From positions 1-64,000 of the forward strand of contig NZ_JAHBZJ010000001.1 of NCBI RefSeq assembly GCF_019635455.1: 64,000 nucleotides of DNA. The letters are read 5' to 3'. Numbering within the stretch: position 1 is the first letter of the stretch; each line of letters begins with the position of its first letter. The notes beneath the pieces were generated by a model. The model had not been told where the DNA came from, made no database searches, and saw only the letters and a program-made list of their open reading frames with translations. This DNA comes from Sphingomonas sp. GTDB lineage: Bacteria > Pseudomonadota > Alphaproteobacteria > Sphingomonadales > Sphingomonadaceae. The translations under genes and the position numbers were made by a program. Below are positions 44,987-55,560 of the stretch, one piece after another.

Positions 44987-46185
44987 TCCTGAACTCTGGT
45001 TTCATCTGACGCGCGTTGCAGCAGCGCGATCATGCGCGACTGCGCGCGGGTGGGGCGCCATCCGGCACGGGTGCTGATACCGATCGTGCGCACCGCATCG
45101 GGCAGATCCGGCCCGATCGCCTCCAGCATACCCGCCCGCACCTCCAGCGCCACCTGGTCCGGAGACAGCAGCGTCAGCAGGTCGCTCTGCGCCAGCAGAC
45201 CCCGGATCACCATGACCGATCCGCATTCGACCGGCACCGGCGGCGGCGCGCGCCCCGCGAACAGCGCCTCCCAATGCGCACGCAGCGGGGTGCCGACCGG
45301 ACCGACCACCCAGGATTGGGCGGCGAGGGTGTCGAGATCGACGGAAGTTCCCGCAAGCGGGTGTCCGCGCCGGCCGAATATGGCAAGCCGGTCGGTAAAC
45401 AGCGGCAGCTGATCGATCCCGGGCGGGCAATCCTCACGCAGCGCGCCCACCATGATGTCGATGACGCCGTCGAGCAGCGGATCGACAAGTTCGCGCCACG
45501 ATCCCTCGACCACATCGACGATCGTGCGCGGTTCATCGCGAAGAAACTCCGCGAGGCTGTGCGGCAGCAGCAGCGCGCGGCTGAGCGGCATCGCGCCGAT
45601 CGCAATCCGCCCGCCATCGCCGTCCGCACCGCGCGCCTCGGCGATACCTGCCGCGATCTCGCTCGCGGCGAGGCGGACACCACGGGCGAGCGCCCGCCCC
45701 GCCGGGGTCAGCGCCATCCCCCGCCCCCGTCGCTCGGCGAGCGGCGTCGCACAGACCTGTTCGAGTTCGCGGACCGCGCGATGCACGGCGGGCTGCGACA
45801 TGCCGCTCGACGCCGATGCGCCGGCAAAACCCTGGGCATTGGCGAAATGGAGATAGGCGTCGAGCTGGGTCGCGGTCATCAGCATCTCCGGGCGCGCAAA
45901 GCCGCGCGTGCCGCGCCGGGCCGAACGGCGGGACGCGGCGGCGAGCTGATCGAACGCGCGCCCGACCCGGTCGGCCAGCGCCGTCCCCGCAACGCTGGGC
46001 GTCACGCCATCCGGGTGACGATCGAACAGCGTCACGCCGAGCTGTCGCTCCAGCTTCGCCAGCCCCTGGGTCAGCGCCGGCTGCGACAGCCCCACCGCCT
46101 CCGCCGCGCGATTGAGACTCCCCTGCGCGATCACCTGGCCCAGGGCGCGCAAATGCCGGAGATTGAGATCGAAGGGACGAATCAT
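44977..46185 (-). CDS. LysR-type regulator with two helix-turn-helix domains
   Basis: This 402-residue protein is about 100 residues longer than a usual LysR regulator because it carries two winged-helix domains. The first is at about residues 7-66 ([29 protein letters not shown]) and the second at about 103-160 ([27 protein letters not shown]). A normal substrate-binding domain follows (about 190-390). It occupies the position of ligR of SYK-6, between the ligJABC and ligK-U-I transcripts, and probably activates both in response to a pathway acid. The 116-base divergent region to ligK (46186-46301) would hold its promoters. Confidence 0.88.
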   Translation of the reverse strand: MIRPFDLNLRHLRALGQVIAQGSLNRAAEAVGLSQPALTQGLAKLERQLGVTLFDRHPDGVTPSVAGTALADRVGRAFDQLAAASRRSARRGTRGFARPEMLMTATQLDAYLHFANAQGFAGASASSGMSQPAVHRAVRELEQVCATPLAERRGRGMALTPAGRALARGVRLAASEIAAGIAEARGADGDGGRIAIGAMPLSRALLLPHSLAEFLRDEPRTIVDVVEGSWRELVDPLLDGVIDIMVGALREDCPPGIDQLPLFTDRLAIFGRRGHPLAGTSVDLDTLAAQSWVVGPVGTPLRAHWEALFAGRAPPPVPVECGSVMVIRGLLAQSDLLTLLSPDQVALEVRAGMLEAIGPDLPDAVRTIGISTRAGWRPTRAQSRMIALLQRASDETRVQEIG

Positions 46186-46301
46186 TTGGAAGACATATCA
46201 CAAAATCTTATGACATCTCGGCTTTTCAGATACCGGGTCGCGGCGGCGCCTTCGCTACATCTCCATTCCATCCGGCCGCTTCGCTCACGGGAGACCTCCA
46301 A

Positions 46302-46968
46302 ATGACCGCACGCGTCGTGCAGAAGATCGATCGCACGCCGATGGACATCGTCGATGGCCTGGCCGGGGCCGGCGTCGCGACGGTGCATGAGGCGCAAGGG
46401 CGGATCGGGCTGCTCGCGCACCCCCTTCGTCCCATCTATGCCGGCGCGCGGATCGCCGGAAACGCCGTGACGATCTCGTCACCGCCGGGCGACAACTGGA
46501 TGGTGCATGTCGCGATCGAACAGCTTCGGCCCGGCGACATCCTGGTCCTGGCACCGACCAGCCCCTGTGTGGACGGCTATTTCGGCGACCTGCTGGCGAC
46601 CAGCGCGATGGCGCGCGGGTGCCGGGGCCTGGTGATCGACGCCGGCGTGCGCGACGTGCGCGACCTGACCCAGATGGGCTTTCCGGTCTGGTCAAAGGCG
46701 GTGTTCGCACAGGGGACGGTCAAGAACACCCTGGGATCGGTCAACGTGCCGGTGGTGTGCGCGGGTGCGGCGATCGAACCGGGCGACGTGGTCGTGGCGG
46801 ATGACGACGGCGTATGCGTGGTGAAGCGCGCCGATGCCGCCATGGTGCTGGAGGCGGCGCGCAAGCGCGAGGCGGCGGAGGAGGCAAAGCGCAAGCGGCT
46901 GGCCGCTGGTGAACTGGGCCTCGACATCTACGACATGCGGCCGCGGCTGGAGGCGATGGGGCTGCGCT

Positions 46969-46976
<8 letters not shown>
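46302..46976 (+). CDS. ligK: 4-carboxy-4-hydroxy-2-oxoadipate aldolase
   Basis: LigK splits 4-carboxy-4-hydroxy-2-oxoadipate into pyruvate and oxaloacetate, the last step of the 4,5-cleavage pathway. The 224-residue product is a RraA-like class II aldolase with [44 protein letters not shown] and [18 protein letters not shown] precedes the ATG. ligU overlaps its end by 8 bases. Confidence 0.94.
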
Positions 46977-48914
<1,938 letters not shown>

Positions 48915-48923
48915 CCCGGGCGA

Positions 48924-48956
48924 GCGGGCGCGGCGCCATGGCAGCGCCGCGCCCGC
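48924..48956. terminator. Bidirectional terminator hairpin
   Basis: A perfect 13-base stem (GCGGGCGCGGCGC at 48924-48936 with its complement at 48944-48956) closes a 7-base loop. It fills the 48-base gap between the convergent ligI and methyltransferase-like genes and would serve both directions, although no T run follows. Confidence 0.65.
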
Positions 48957-48962
48957 GCCGGA

Positions 48963-50069
48963 TCAGCCCCACACCTCGTTGGCCACATCGATCACCAGGC
49001 GCATCTTCGCCGCCTGCTGTTCCACCTCGATATCATTGCCGTGGACGGTCGAGGAAAAGCCGCATTGCGGCGACAGCGCGAGCTGATCGATCGGCGCGTA
49101 ACCGGCGGCCTCTTCGATCCGGCGCTTCACGTCATCCTTAGACTCCAATTGGCCCAGCTTCGTGGTGACGAGGCCCAGCACGACCGTCTTTCCCTTTGGA
49201 AGGTGGCGCAGCGGCGCGAAATCGCCCGAGCGCGGATCGTCATATTCGAGGAAATAGCCGTCGATATCGAGTTCGTTGAACAGCACCTCGGCAACCGGCT
49301 CGTACCCGCCCTCGGCCGCCCAGCTTGAGCGGAAATTGCCGCGACACAGATGGACACAGACGACCATGTCGTCCGGCCGGTCCCGAATCGATTCGTTGAT
49401 GATGCGCGCGTACAGGCGCGGCAACTGGTCCGGGTCCATCCCGCGACGCCGCGCATTCTCCCGCTGGGTATCGTCGCACAGATAGGCAAGGTTGGTATCG
49501 TCGAGCTGAAGATAGCGGCAGCCGGCGTCCGCCAGGCTCTTGATCTCGGCCCGGTACGCCGCAGCGAGATCGCTGTAGAAATCGTCGAGATCGGGATAGG
49601 CGGCGTCATCGATCGCCTCGCGGCCGCCGCGAAAATGCAGCATCGTCGGCGACGGGATCGTCACCTTGGGCGTGCGCGAGGTGCAGCTGGCCAGGAATTC
49701 ATAATCGGCGCGCTGAATGTCCTTCGCATGGCCGATCCGGCCGGTGATCTTCATCACCGGCGGGGCATATTCCAGTTCCTTTCCACCATGCTGATGGAAC
49801 TTCACCTGGGTTCCCCCCGCCTCTTCGACGCCGTCAAGCTGCAACAGGAAATCGGTGTGAAAATAGGTGCGGCGAAACTCGCCGTCGGTAATCCCCTGAA
49901 GCCCCAGATCCTCCTGGAACTTCACGACACCGCGAATGGCTTCGTCCTCCACATCGCGCAGCGCCGCCGCATCCATCTCGCCCTGACGATAGGCGGTCCG
50001 CGCGTCGATCAGCGCCTTGGGACGGAGGAAGCTGCCGACATGATCGGCGCGGAACGGCGGCTTGGACAT
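48963..50069 (-). CDS. Cobalamin-independent methionine-synthase-like (MetE C-terminal) protein
   Basis: This 368-residue protein corresponds to the catalytic C-terminal half of MetE, as in YxjG/YxjH-type enzymes. It has RADHVGSFLRP, ITDGEFRRTYFHTDF, YLQLDDTNLAYLC, VCVHLCRGNFRSSW and LSPQCGFSST, with probable zinc ligands His-x-Cys (VHLCRGN) and Cys (SPQCGFSS). It would transfer a methyl group to a thiol. It is divergent from a Rieske oxygenase that may release C1 from methoxyl groups, so a role in methoxyl-carbon use is possible. It may equally be an unrelated methionine-salvage enzyme. Confidence 0.82.
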   Translation of the reverse strand: MSKPPFRADHVGSFLRPKALIDARTAYRQGEMDAAALRDVEDEAIRGVVKFQEDLGLQGITDGEFRRTYFHTDFLLQLDGVEEAGGTQVKFHQHGGKELEYAPPVMKITGRIGHAKDIQRADYEFLASCTSRTPKVTIPSPTMLHFRGGREAIDDAAYPDLDDFYSDLAAAYRAEIKSLADAGCRYLQLDDTNLAYLCDDTQRENARRRGMDPDQLPRLYARIINESIRDRPDDMVVCVHLCRGNFRSSWAAEGGYEPVAEVLFNELDIDGYFLEYDDPRSGDFAPLRHLPKGKTVVLGLVTTKLGQLESKDDVKRRIEEAAGYAPIDQLALSPQCGFSSTVHGNDIEVEQQAAKMRLVIDVANEVWG

Positions 50070-50086
50070 GTTGATCTCTCCTTGTG

Positions 50087-50114
50087 ATATTTGTACGTAC
50101 TACATACAAAATAT
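50087..50114. promoter_or_regulatory. Inverted repeat in the Rieske/methyltransferase divergent region
   Basis: ATATTTGTA (50087-50095) and TACAAAATAT (50105-50114) form an inverted repeat that differs by one base in arm length, with a 9-base spacer that contains part of a GTACGTAC palindrome. It is a candidate operator for the MarR-type protein encoded at 51170-51595. Confidence 0.5.
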
Positions 50115-50150
50115 TGCGCGGAGCGATACCGCAGCATGATGGAGAGGGCA

Positions 50151-51173
50151 ATGACCTGGATTTACAATCGCTGGTATGTCGCCGCATGGGATTCCGAGGT
50201 CGATCGGACCCCGATCGCGCGGACGATCTGTGGCGAACCGGTCATGCTCTACCGCAAGCTGGATCGCAGTGTCGTCGCGATGCGCGACGCCTGTCCCCAC
50301 CGGCTGCTGCCGCTGTCGATGGGGTTCAAGGAAGGCGACTCGGTCCGCTGTCGCTATCACGGCCTGCTGATCGGACCCGATGGCGACGCAAGCGAAATGC
50401 CGATCAAGTCCGAAGCGGTGCCGAAGGGGCTGTGCGCGACGCTGTACCCGGTGGTCGAGCGGCATCGGTTCGTCTGGGTGTGGATCGGCGATCCGGCACG
50501 GGCCGATCCCGACCTGATCCCCGATTTCTGGCCATGCAGCGCGCCGGGATGGACGTTCGACGGCGGGTATAATCACATCGCCTGCGACTATCGGCTGGTG
50601 ATCGACAATCTGATGGACCTCAGCCACGAAACCTGGGTGCATCAAGGGTCGATCGGCCAGCACGAGATCACCCAGGCGCCGATCGAAACCATCGTCGCGG
50701 GCGACGAGGTGCGGGTGCGCCGGTGGATGCCCGGCATCCAGCCCCCGCCCTTCTGGCGCGACGCGCTCCGCGCCGCCGGGCCGGTCGATCGCTGGCAGAT
50801 CTGCCATTTCCTGCCGCCGTCATCGGTGCTGATCGATGTCGGCGTCTCCCCGGTCGAGGCCGGCGACACGATCGAAACCCATGATTCGGGGGTTCGCGGA
50901 TTCGTGGTCGATGCGATGACCCCGGAAACTGAGGGGACGACCCATTATTTCTGGGGAATGGCGCGCAATTTCGATATCGAGGATGCCGGGTTCACCGCCC
51001 GCTTCAAGGCGCAGCAGGGTCAGGTGTTCGAGGAGGATGTCGAAGTGCTGGAGGCGCAACAACGCAGCGTGAATGCCAATCCCGACATGAAGCTGCGCGG
51101 CTATTCGATCGATCAGGGCAGCGTTCGCGCGCGCGCGATCATCCGGCGGCTTGCCGGGGCGGAAGGCGCGTGA
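50151..51173 (+). CDS. Rieske aromatic O-demethylase oxygenase (VanA-like)
   Basis: This 340-residue oxygenase has an N-terminal Rieske domain (CPH at 48-50 and CRYH at 67-70 supply Cys48, His50, Cys67 and His70) and a C-terminal mononuclear-iron domain with DNLMDLSHETWVH (His159, His164). The size and motif order match VanA-type vanillate O-demethylases and related enzymes. In this cluster it could convert vanillate to protocatechuate plus formaldehyde. No VanB-type reductase lies in the window. The ATG at 50151 follows GGAGAGG, which decides between it and several upstream ATGs. Confidence 0.87.
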   Translation: MTWIYNRWYVAAWDSEVDRTPIARTICGEPVMLYRKLDRSVVAMRDACPHRLLPLSMGFKEGDSVRCRYHGLLIGPDGDASEMPIKSEAVPKGLCATLYPVVERHRFVWVWIGDPARADPDLIPDFWPCSAPGWTFDGGYNHIACDYRLVIDNLMDLSHETWVHQGSIGQHEITQAPIETIVAGDEVRVRRWMPGIQPPPFWRDALRAAGPVDRWQICHFLPPSSVLIDVGVSPVEAGDTIETHDSGVRGFVVDAMTPETEGTTHYFWGMARNFDIEDAGFTARFKAQQGQVFEEDVEVLEAQQRSVNANPDMKLRGYSIDQGSVRARAIIRRLAGAEGA

Positions 51174-51595
51174 TCGATCGCGGCGAACTCGACCGCAATC
51201 TCGGCCTGCGGGTGCGCCGCGCGCATGGCGCCGTCCAGCGGCACTTCACCGAGCATTTCGCCGAACTTGGCCTGACCCAGAAACAGGTATCGGTATTGTG
51301 GCTGACGGGCGATCACCCCGACGTGGCGCAGACCGACCTCGCCACCGCGCTCGACATGGACCGGGCGACGACGATGGCGCTGGTCCACGCGCTCGAAAAG
51401 CGCGGGCTGCTGTCCCGCAAGCCGTCGCCGACCGACAAGCGGCGGATCGCGTTCCGGTTGACGCAAGCGGGCGAGCGCCTGCTGGCCGACGCGAAACAGG
51501 CGATCCAGAGCCATGAAGCATGGCTGAAGGCCCGGTTCTCGGCACGGGAACTGGCAGCACTTGAGGAAATGCTGGCCCGCATCTATCAGGGATAG
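51170..51595 (+). CDS. MarR-family regulator
   Basis: This 141-residue protein has a winged-helix MarR domain (LGLTQKQVSVLWLTGDHPDVAQTDLATALDMDRATTMALVHALEKRGLL, then RKPSPTDKRR for the wing). The GTG start overlaps the Rieske gene stop (GTGA). MarR proteins in such clusters repress aromatic genes and are released by CoA thioesters or phenolic acids. Inverted repeats at 50087, 51592 and 53051 are candidate targets. Confidence 0.88.
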   Translation: MIDRGELDRNLGLRVRRAHGAVQRHFTEHFAELGLTQKQVSVLWLTGDHPDVAQTDLATALDMDRATTMALVHALEKRGLLSRKPSPTDKRRIAFRLTQAGERLLADAKQAIQSHEAWLKARFSARELAALEEMLARIYQG

Positions 51596-51606
51596 CTAGC
51601 AGCTAT
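51592..51606. promoter_or_regulatory. Inverted repeat upstream of the aromatic-acid transporter
   Basis: ATAGCT and AGCTAT flank AGC exactly at the end of the marR gene and 24 bases before the transporter ATG. The adjacent ATAACAAT is repeated upstream of the vanillin dehydrogenase gene (53061), suggesting shared control. Confidence 0.4.
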
Positions 51607-51629
51607 AACAATCAAGCTGGAGGGGTGGA

Positions 51630-52946
51630 ATGGCGACCGATCCGCGCACAGTCATCGACGGCGCTCCGATGTCCCGGTTTCAATGGGGCGTGGTGGCGAC
51701 GATGATCGGCCTCAACGCCCTGGACGGGTTCGACGTGCTGTCGATCAGCTTTGCCGCCCCGGGCATCGCCGCAGACTGGGGCATCGATCGCGCCGCGCTG
51801 GGCATCGTGCTTTCGATGGAACTGGTGGGCATGGCGATCGGATCGCTGTTCCTGGGCGGCATCGCCGACCGGATCGGGCGACGCGCGACGATCCTGTCCT
51901 GCCTGTCGATCATGACCGTCGGCATGCTGGGCGCGGCCACCGCGAACGGCGTGACGGTGCTGATGCTGTGGCGCGTCCTGACCGGGCTGGGAATCGGCGG
52001 GATGCTCGCCGCGACCAATGCCGCCGTCGCCGAAGCGGCCAATGCGCGGCATCGTTCGCTCGCCGTGGTGCTGATGGCGGCCGGCTATCCGGTCGGCACC
52101 ATCGTCGGCGGTTCGGTATCGGCGGTGCTGTTGTCGATATACGACTGGCGCGCGATCTTTGTGTTCGGGGCGGCATGCTCGCTGCTGTTCGTGCCGCTGG
52201 TGCTGTGGCGCGCGCCCGAATCGGTTTCGTTCCTGATGCACAAGCGCCCGCCCGACGCACTGAAGCGGATCAATGCCGCGCTGGCGCGGATGGGGCATCC
52301 CCCCGTCGATGCGCTGCCGGAGGTCGAGGTTGGCGACGGTGACAAGGTGCCGATGATCGAACTGTTCTCGCCCGCGCTGCTGCGGCCGACGATCCTGCTG
52401 ACGCTGGCGTATCTGGCGCACATCATGACCTTTTACTTCATCCTGAAATGGATTCCGAAGATCGTGGTCGATATGGGGTTTCCTCCTCCAGAGGCCGCCG
52501 GCGTGCTTGTCTGGGCGAGCATCGGCGGCGCGACCGGCTCGGTGCTTCTGGGACTGTTGAGCGGAAAGATCCGCCTGCTCGCGCTGACGATCGTGGCGAT
52601 GCTGCTCTCCACCGCGCTGGTGATCGTGTTCGGGCGCGCGCAGACCGATCTCTCCTCGCTCTCGATGGTGGCGGCATTGGCGGGTTTTGCGACCAATGCC
52701 GGCGTGGTCGGCCTGTATGCGCTGATCGCCCAGTCATTCCCGACCGGGGTCCGCGCCACCGCGACCGGGTTCGTGATCGGCGTCGGCCGGGGCGGATCCG
52801 CGCTGGCGCCGGCGCTGGCCGGATTCCTGTTCGCCGCGGGATATGGATTGCAGAGCGTCGCGGTGCTGATGGGCCTTGGCTCGATCATCGGCGCGGTGGC
52901 GCTGGCCGGGATGCTGCGCTGGCGTGCGCAAGGCGCGACGGCCTGA
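51630..52946 (+). CDS. MFS aromatic-acid:H+ symporter (PcaK/VanK-like)
   Basis: This 438-residue 12-helix transporter of the aromatic-acid symporter family has the N-terminal DGFDVLSISFAAPGIAADWGI and the loop motif GGIADRIGRRATIL. The conserved Asp in LDGFD is the proton-coupling residue of PcaK-type carriers. It probably imports vanillate, 4-hydroxybenzoate or protocatechuate. AGCTGGAGGGG precedes the ATG. The 136 bases after it (52947-53082) hold only the next gene's control region. Confidence 0.88.
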   Translation: MATDPRTVIDGAPMSRFQWGVVATMIGLNALDGFDVLSISFAAPGIAADWGIDRAALGIVLSMELVGMAIGSLFLGGIADRIGRRATILSCLSIMTVGMLGAATANGVTVLMLWRVLTGLGIGGMLAATNAAVAEAANARHRSLAVVLMAAGYPVGTIVGGSVSAVLLSIYDWRAIFVFGAACSLLFVPLVLWRAPESVSFLMHKRPPDALKRINAALARMGHPPVDALPEVEVGDGDKVPMIELFSPALLRPTILLTLAYLAHIMTFYFILKWIPKIVVDMGFPPPEAAGVLVWASIGGATGSVLLGLLSGKIRLLALTIVAMLLSTALVIVFGRAQTDLSSLSMVAALAGFATNAGVVGLYALIAQSFPTGVRATATGFVIGVGRGGSALAPALAGFLFAAGYGLQSVAVLMGLGSIIGAVALAGMLRWRAQGATA

Positions 52947-53050
52947 GCATAGCCCGCCGTTCGAGCCAGGCCGGCGGCGGATCGCTCAAAGACGCGGGCG
53001 CGGTGCCGCACCGTGGCGCGGACAAGAGCGCTTGCGTCGATCGATATTAG

Positions 53051-53065
53051 GTTATATTGCATAAC
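53051..53065. promoter_or_regulatory. Inverted repeat before the vanillin dehydrogenase gene
   Basis: GTTAT and ATAAC flank ATTGC, followed by AATAA and a GGAGAG ribosome site 18 bases before the ATG. The repeat is AT-rich in a GC-rich context, which is typical of a MarR operator or a promoter core. Confidence 0.45.
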
Positions 53066-53082
53066 AATAATTGGAGAGGCCC

Positions 53083-54510
53083 ATGGCTACGATCGCACCG
53101 CCGGCAACCGGCAAATCCTTCACCCGCATGAACCCGGTAACCGGTGAGGTGGCGACGACCGCCGCGGCGGCCACGCCGGCGGATGCCGATGCGGCGGTCG
53201 ATGCGGCGGCGGCGGCGTTTCCCGCCTGGTCGTCGCTGGGTCCCAATGCGCGGCGTGCGTTGCTGAACAGGGCGGCCGACGCGCTGGCGGGCAAGGCCGA
53301 TCAGTTCGTCGATGCGATGATGGGCGAGATCGGCGCGACCGAGGGCTGGGCGCGGTTCAACCTGATGCTGGCGGTTGGCATGGTGCGCGAGGCGGCGGCG
53401 CTGACCACCCAGATCGGCGGCGAGGTGATCCCCTCCGACAAACCGGGCTGCATCGCCATGGCGCTGCGCGAGCCGGTGGGCGTGATGCTGGGCATCGCGC
53501 CGTGGAACGCGCCGATCATCCTGGGCGTCCGTGCCGTCGCGGTGCCGCTGGCATGCGGCAATACCGTCGTGCTGAAGGCCAGCGAGCAATGCCCGCGGAC
53601 ACACAGCCTGATCGCCGAGGCGTTCGCCGAAGCCGGGCTGCCCGAAGGCGCGGTCAGCATCGTGACCAACGCGCCGGAGGACGCGGCGGACATCGTCGGG
53701 ACGCTGATCGACCACCCCCAGGTGCGCCGCATCAACTTCACCGGATCGACCGCCGTCGGCAAGATCATCGCGACCCGCGCGGCCGCACAGCTCAAGCCGG
53801 TGCTGCTCGAACTGGGGGGCAAGGCGCCGCTGATCGTGCTGGAGGATGCGGACCTGGACGAGGCGGTGAAGGCGGCGGCATTCGGCGCGTTCATGAACCA
53901 GGGCCAGATCTGCATGTCGACCGAGCGGATCATCGTCGTGGACGCGGTCGCCGACGCCTTTGTCGAGAAATTCGCCGCCAAGGTCGGCAGCATGGCGGTA
54001 GGCGACCCGCGCGAGGGGAAGACGCCGCTGGGTGCGGTGGTCGATCAGAAGACCGTCGATCATGTGAAATCGCTGATCGCCGACGCGGTGTCGAGCGGCG
54101 CGGTGCAGGTCAATGGCGGCGAGGCGCAGGGGGTGCTGATGCCGGCGCATGTCATCGACAGGGTGACGCCACAGATGAAGCTGTTTCGCGACGAGAGCTT
54201 CGGCCCCGTCGTCGGCATCATCCGCGCGCGCGATGAAGCCCATGCGATCGAGCTGGCGAACGATACCGAATATGGCCTCTCCGCCTCGGTCTTCACCCGC
54301 GACACCGCGCGCGGCCTGAACGTCGCGCGGCAGATCAGGTCGGGCATCTGTCACGTCAACGGTCCCACCGTGCATGACGAGGCGCAGATGCCGTTCGGTG
54401 GGGTCAAGGCATCCGGCTATGGCCGCTTCGGCGGCAAGGCGGGCATCGACGCCTTCACCGAACTGCGCTGGATCACCATCGAAACCCAGCCCGGCCACTA
54501 TCCGATCTGA
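53083..54510 (+). CDS. Aldehyde dehydrogenase, probable vanillin dehydrogenase
   Basis: This 475-residue NAD(P)-dependent aldehyde dehydrogenase has the oxyanion Asn142 (IAPWNAP), general base Glu243 (LLELGGKAP) and catalytic Cys277 (NQGQICMS). The overall pattern resembles the salicylaldehyde/vanillin dehydrogenase group (LigV, Vdh). It would oxidise vanillin and 4-hydroxybenzaldehyde made by the adjacent hydratase/lyase. The ATG at 53083 follows TTGGAGAGG; the frame also has an in-frame ATG at 53071 that overlaps this ribosome site and was rejected. Confidence 0.88.
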   Translation: MATIAPPATGKSFTRMNPVTGEVATTAAAATPADADAAVDAAAAAFPAWSSLGPNARRALLNRAADALAGKADQFVDAMMGEIGATEGWARFNLMLAVGMVREAAALTTQIGGEVIPSDKPGCIAMALREPVGVMLGIAPWNAPIILGVRAVAVPLACGNTVVLKASEQCPRTHSLIAEAFAEAGLPEGAVSIVTNAPEDAADIVGTLIDHPQVRRINFTGSTAVGKIIATRAAAQLKPVLLELGGKAPLIVLEDADLDEAVKAAAFGAFMNQGQICMSTERIIVVDAVADAFVEKFAAKVGSMAVGDPREGKTPLGAVVDQKTVDHVKSLIADAVSSGAVQVNGGEAQGVLMPAHVIDRVTPQMKLFRDESFGPVVGIIRARDEAHAIELANDTEYGLSASVFTRDTARGLNVARQIRSGICHVNGPTVHDEAQMPFGGVKASGYGRFGGKAGIDAFTELRWITIETQPGHYPI

Positions 54511-54599
54511 TATGTCGCGGCACGCGAATGCCCGACCATGTCACCATCGATTTCATATCGTGAACCAGGCGCGCAGGCGCCGAACAGGAACGAGAGAGC

Positions 54600-55436
54600 A
54601 TGACCGAACTGAGCACCAACGGCGTCGTGGCGTATGATGTCGAAAACGGCATCGCCTGGGTGCGCTTCAACCGGCCCGAAAAACGCAATGCGATGAGCCC
54701 GACGCTCAACCGCGACATGATGGAAGTGCTCGACCTGCTCGAATTTCGCGCAGACGTCGGCGTGCTGGTCCTTTCCGGCGAGGGGCCGGCATGGACGGCC
54801 GGCATGGACCTAAAGGAATATTTCCGCGAGACCGAGGCCCAGGGGCTGGGCGGCACCCGCAAGGCGCAGCGGGAAAGCTATGGCTGGTGGCGCCGCCTGC
54901 GCTGGTATCAGAAACCGACGATCGCGATGGTCAATGGCTGGTGCTTCGGCGGCGGCTATGGACCGCTGTTCGCGTGCGACCTCGCCTTTGCCGCCGAAGA
55001 AGCCAAGTTCGGGCTTTCCGAAATCAACTGGGGCATCCTGCCCGGTGGCGGCGCGACCAAGGTGGCGCAGGAACTGATGCCCTTCCGCAAGGCGATGTAC
55101 CACGCGATGATGGGTGAGAATATCGACGGCGCGACGGCCGCCGAATGGGGCCTGGTCAACGAGGCGCTGCCGCTCGCCGATCTGAAGGATCGCGTGACCC
55201 GGGTCGCCAACGAACTGCTCAAGAAGAACCCGGTGGCGCTGAAGGCGACGAAGGACGCGATGAAGCGGGTCGGCGTCATGAGCTATGACGATGCCGAGGA
55301 TTATCTGGTCCGCGCGCAAGAGGCGGCAAACAGCTTCGACAATGATGGACGCAAGGAGGGGATCCGCCAGTTCATCGACGAGAAGAGCTACAAGCCGGGC
55401 CTGGGCGCCTATGACAAGGATCGCGTGAAGGCGTGA
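54600..55436 (+). CDS. ferB: Feruloyl-CoA hydratase/lyase
   Basis: This 278-residue crotonase-fold enzyme has NRPEKRNAMSP, the oxyanion-hole region WTAGMDLKEYFRE, VNGWCFGGGYGPLFACDLAFA and LSEINWGILPGGGATKVA, close to p-hydroxycinnamoyl-CoA hydratase/lyases (FerB, Ech). It would hydrate feruloyl-CoA and release vanillin and acetyl-CoA. It lies between the vanillin dehydrogenase and the CoA ligase genes. The name follows function and context; the sequence alone supports the family. Confidence 0.9.
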   Translation: MTELSTNGVVAYDVENGIAWVRFNRPEKRNAMSPTLNRDMMEVLDLLEFRADVGVLVLSGEGPAWTAGMDLKEYFRETEAQGLGGTRKAQRESYGWWRRLRWYQKPTIAMVNGWCFGGGYGPLFACDLAFAAEEAKFGLSEINWGILPGGGATKVAQELMPFRKAMYHAMMGENIDGATAAEWGLVNEALPLADLKDRVTRVANELLKKNPVALKATKDAMKRVGVMSYDDAEDYLVRAQEAANSFDNDGRKEGIRQFIDEKSYKPGLGAYDKDRVKA

Positions 55437-55560
55437 TCCGAACCCGGCGCCGCCGCCCGACATGGCGATCGCTCGCTCCCCATCGGGGCCAGAGCGCCGC
55501 GCCGGTCAGGCGGCGGTAGCGCGCGCCGCCATCTCGACCCGTTCAACGTCAGGGACCGCC

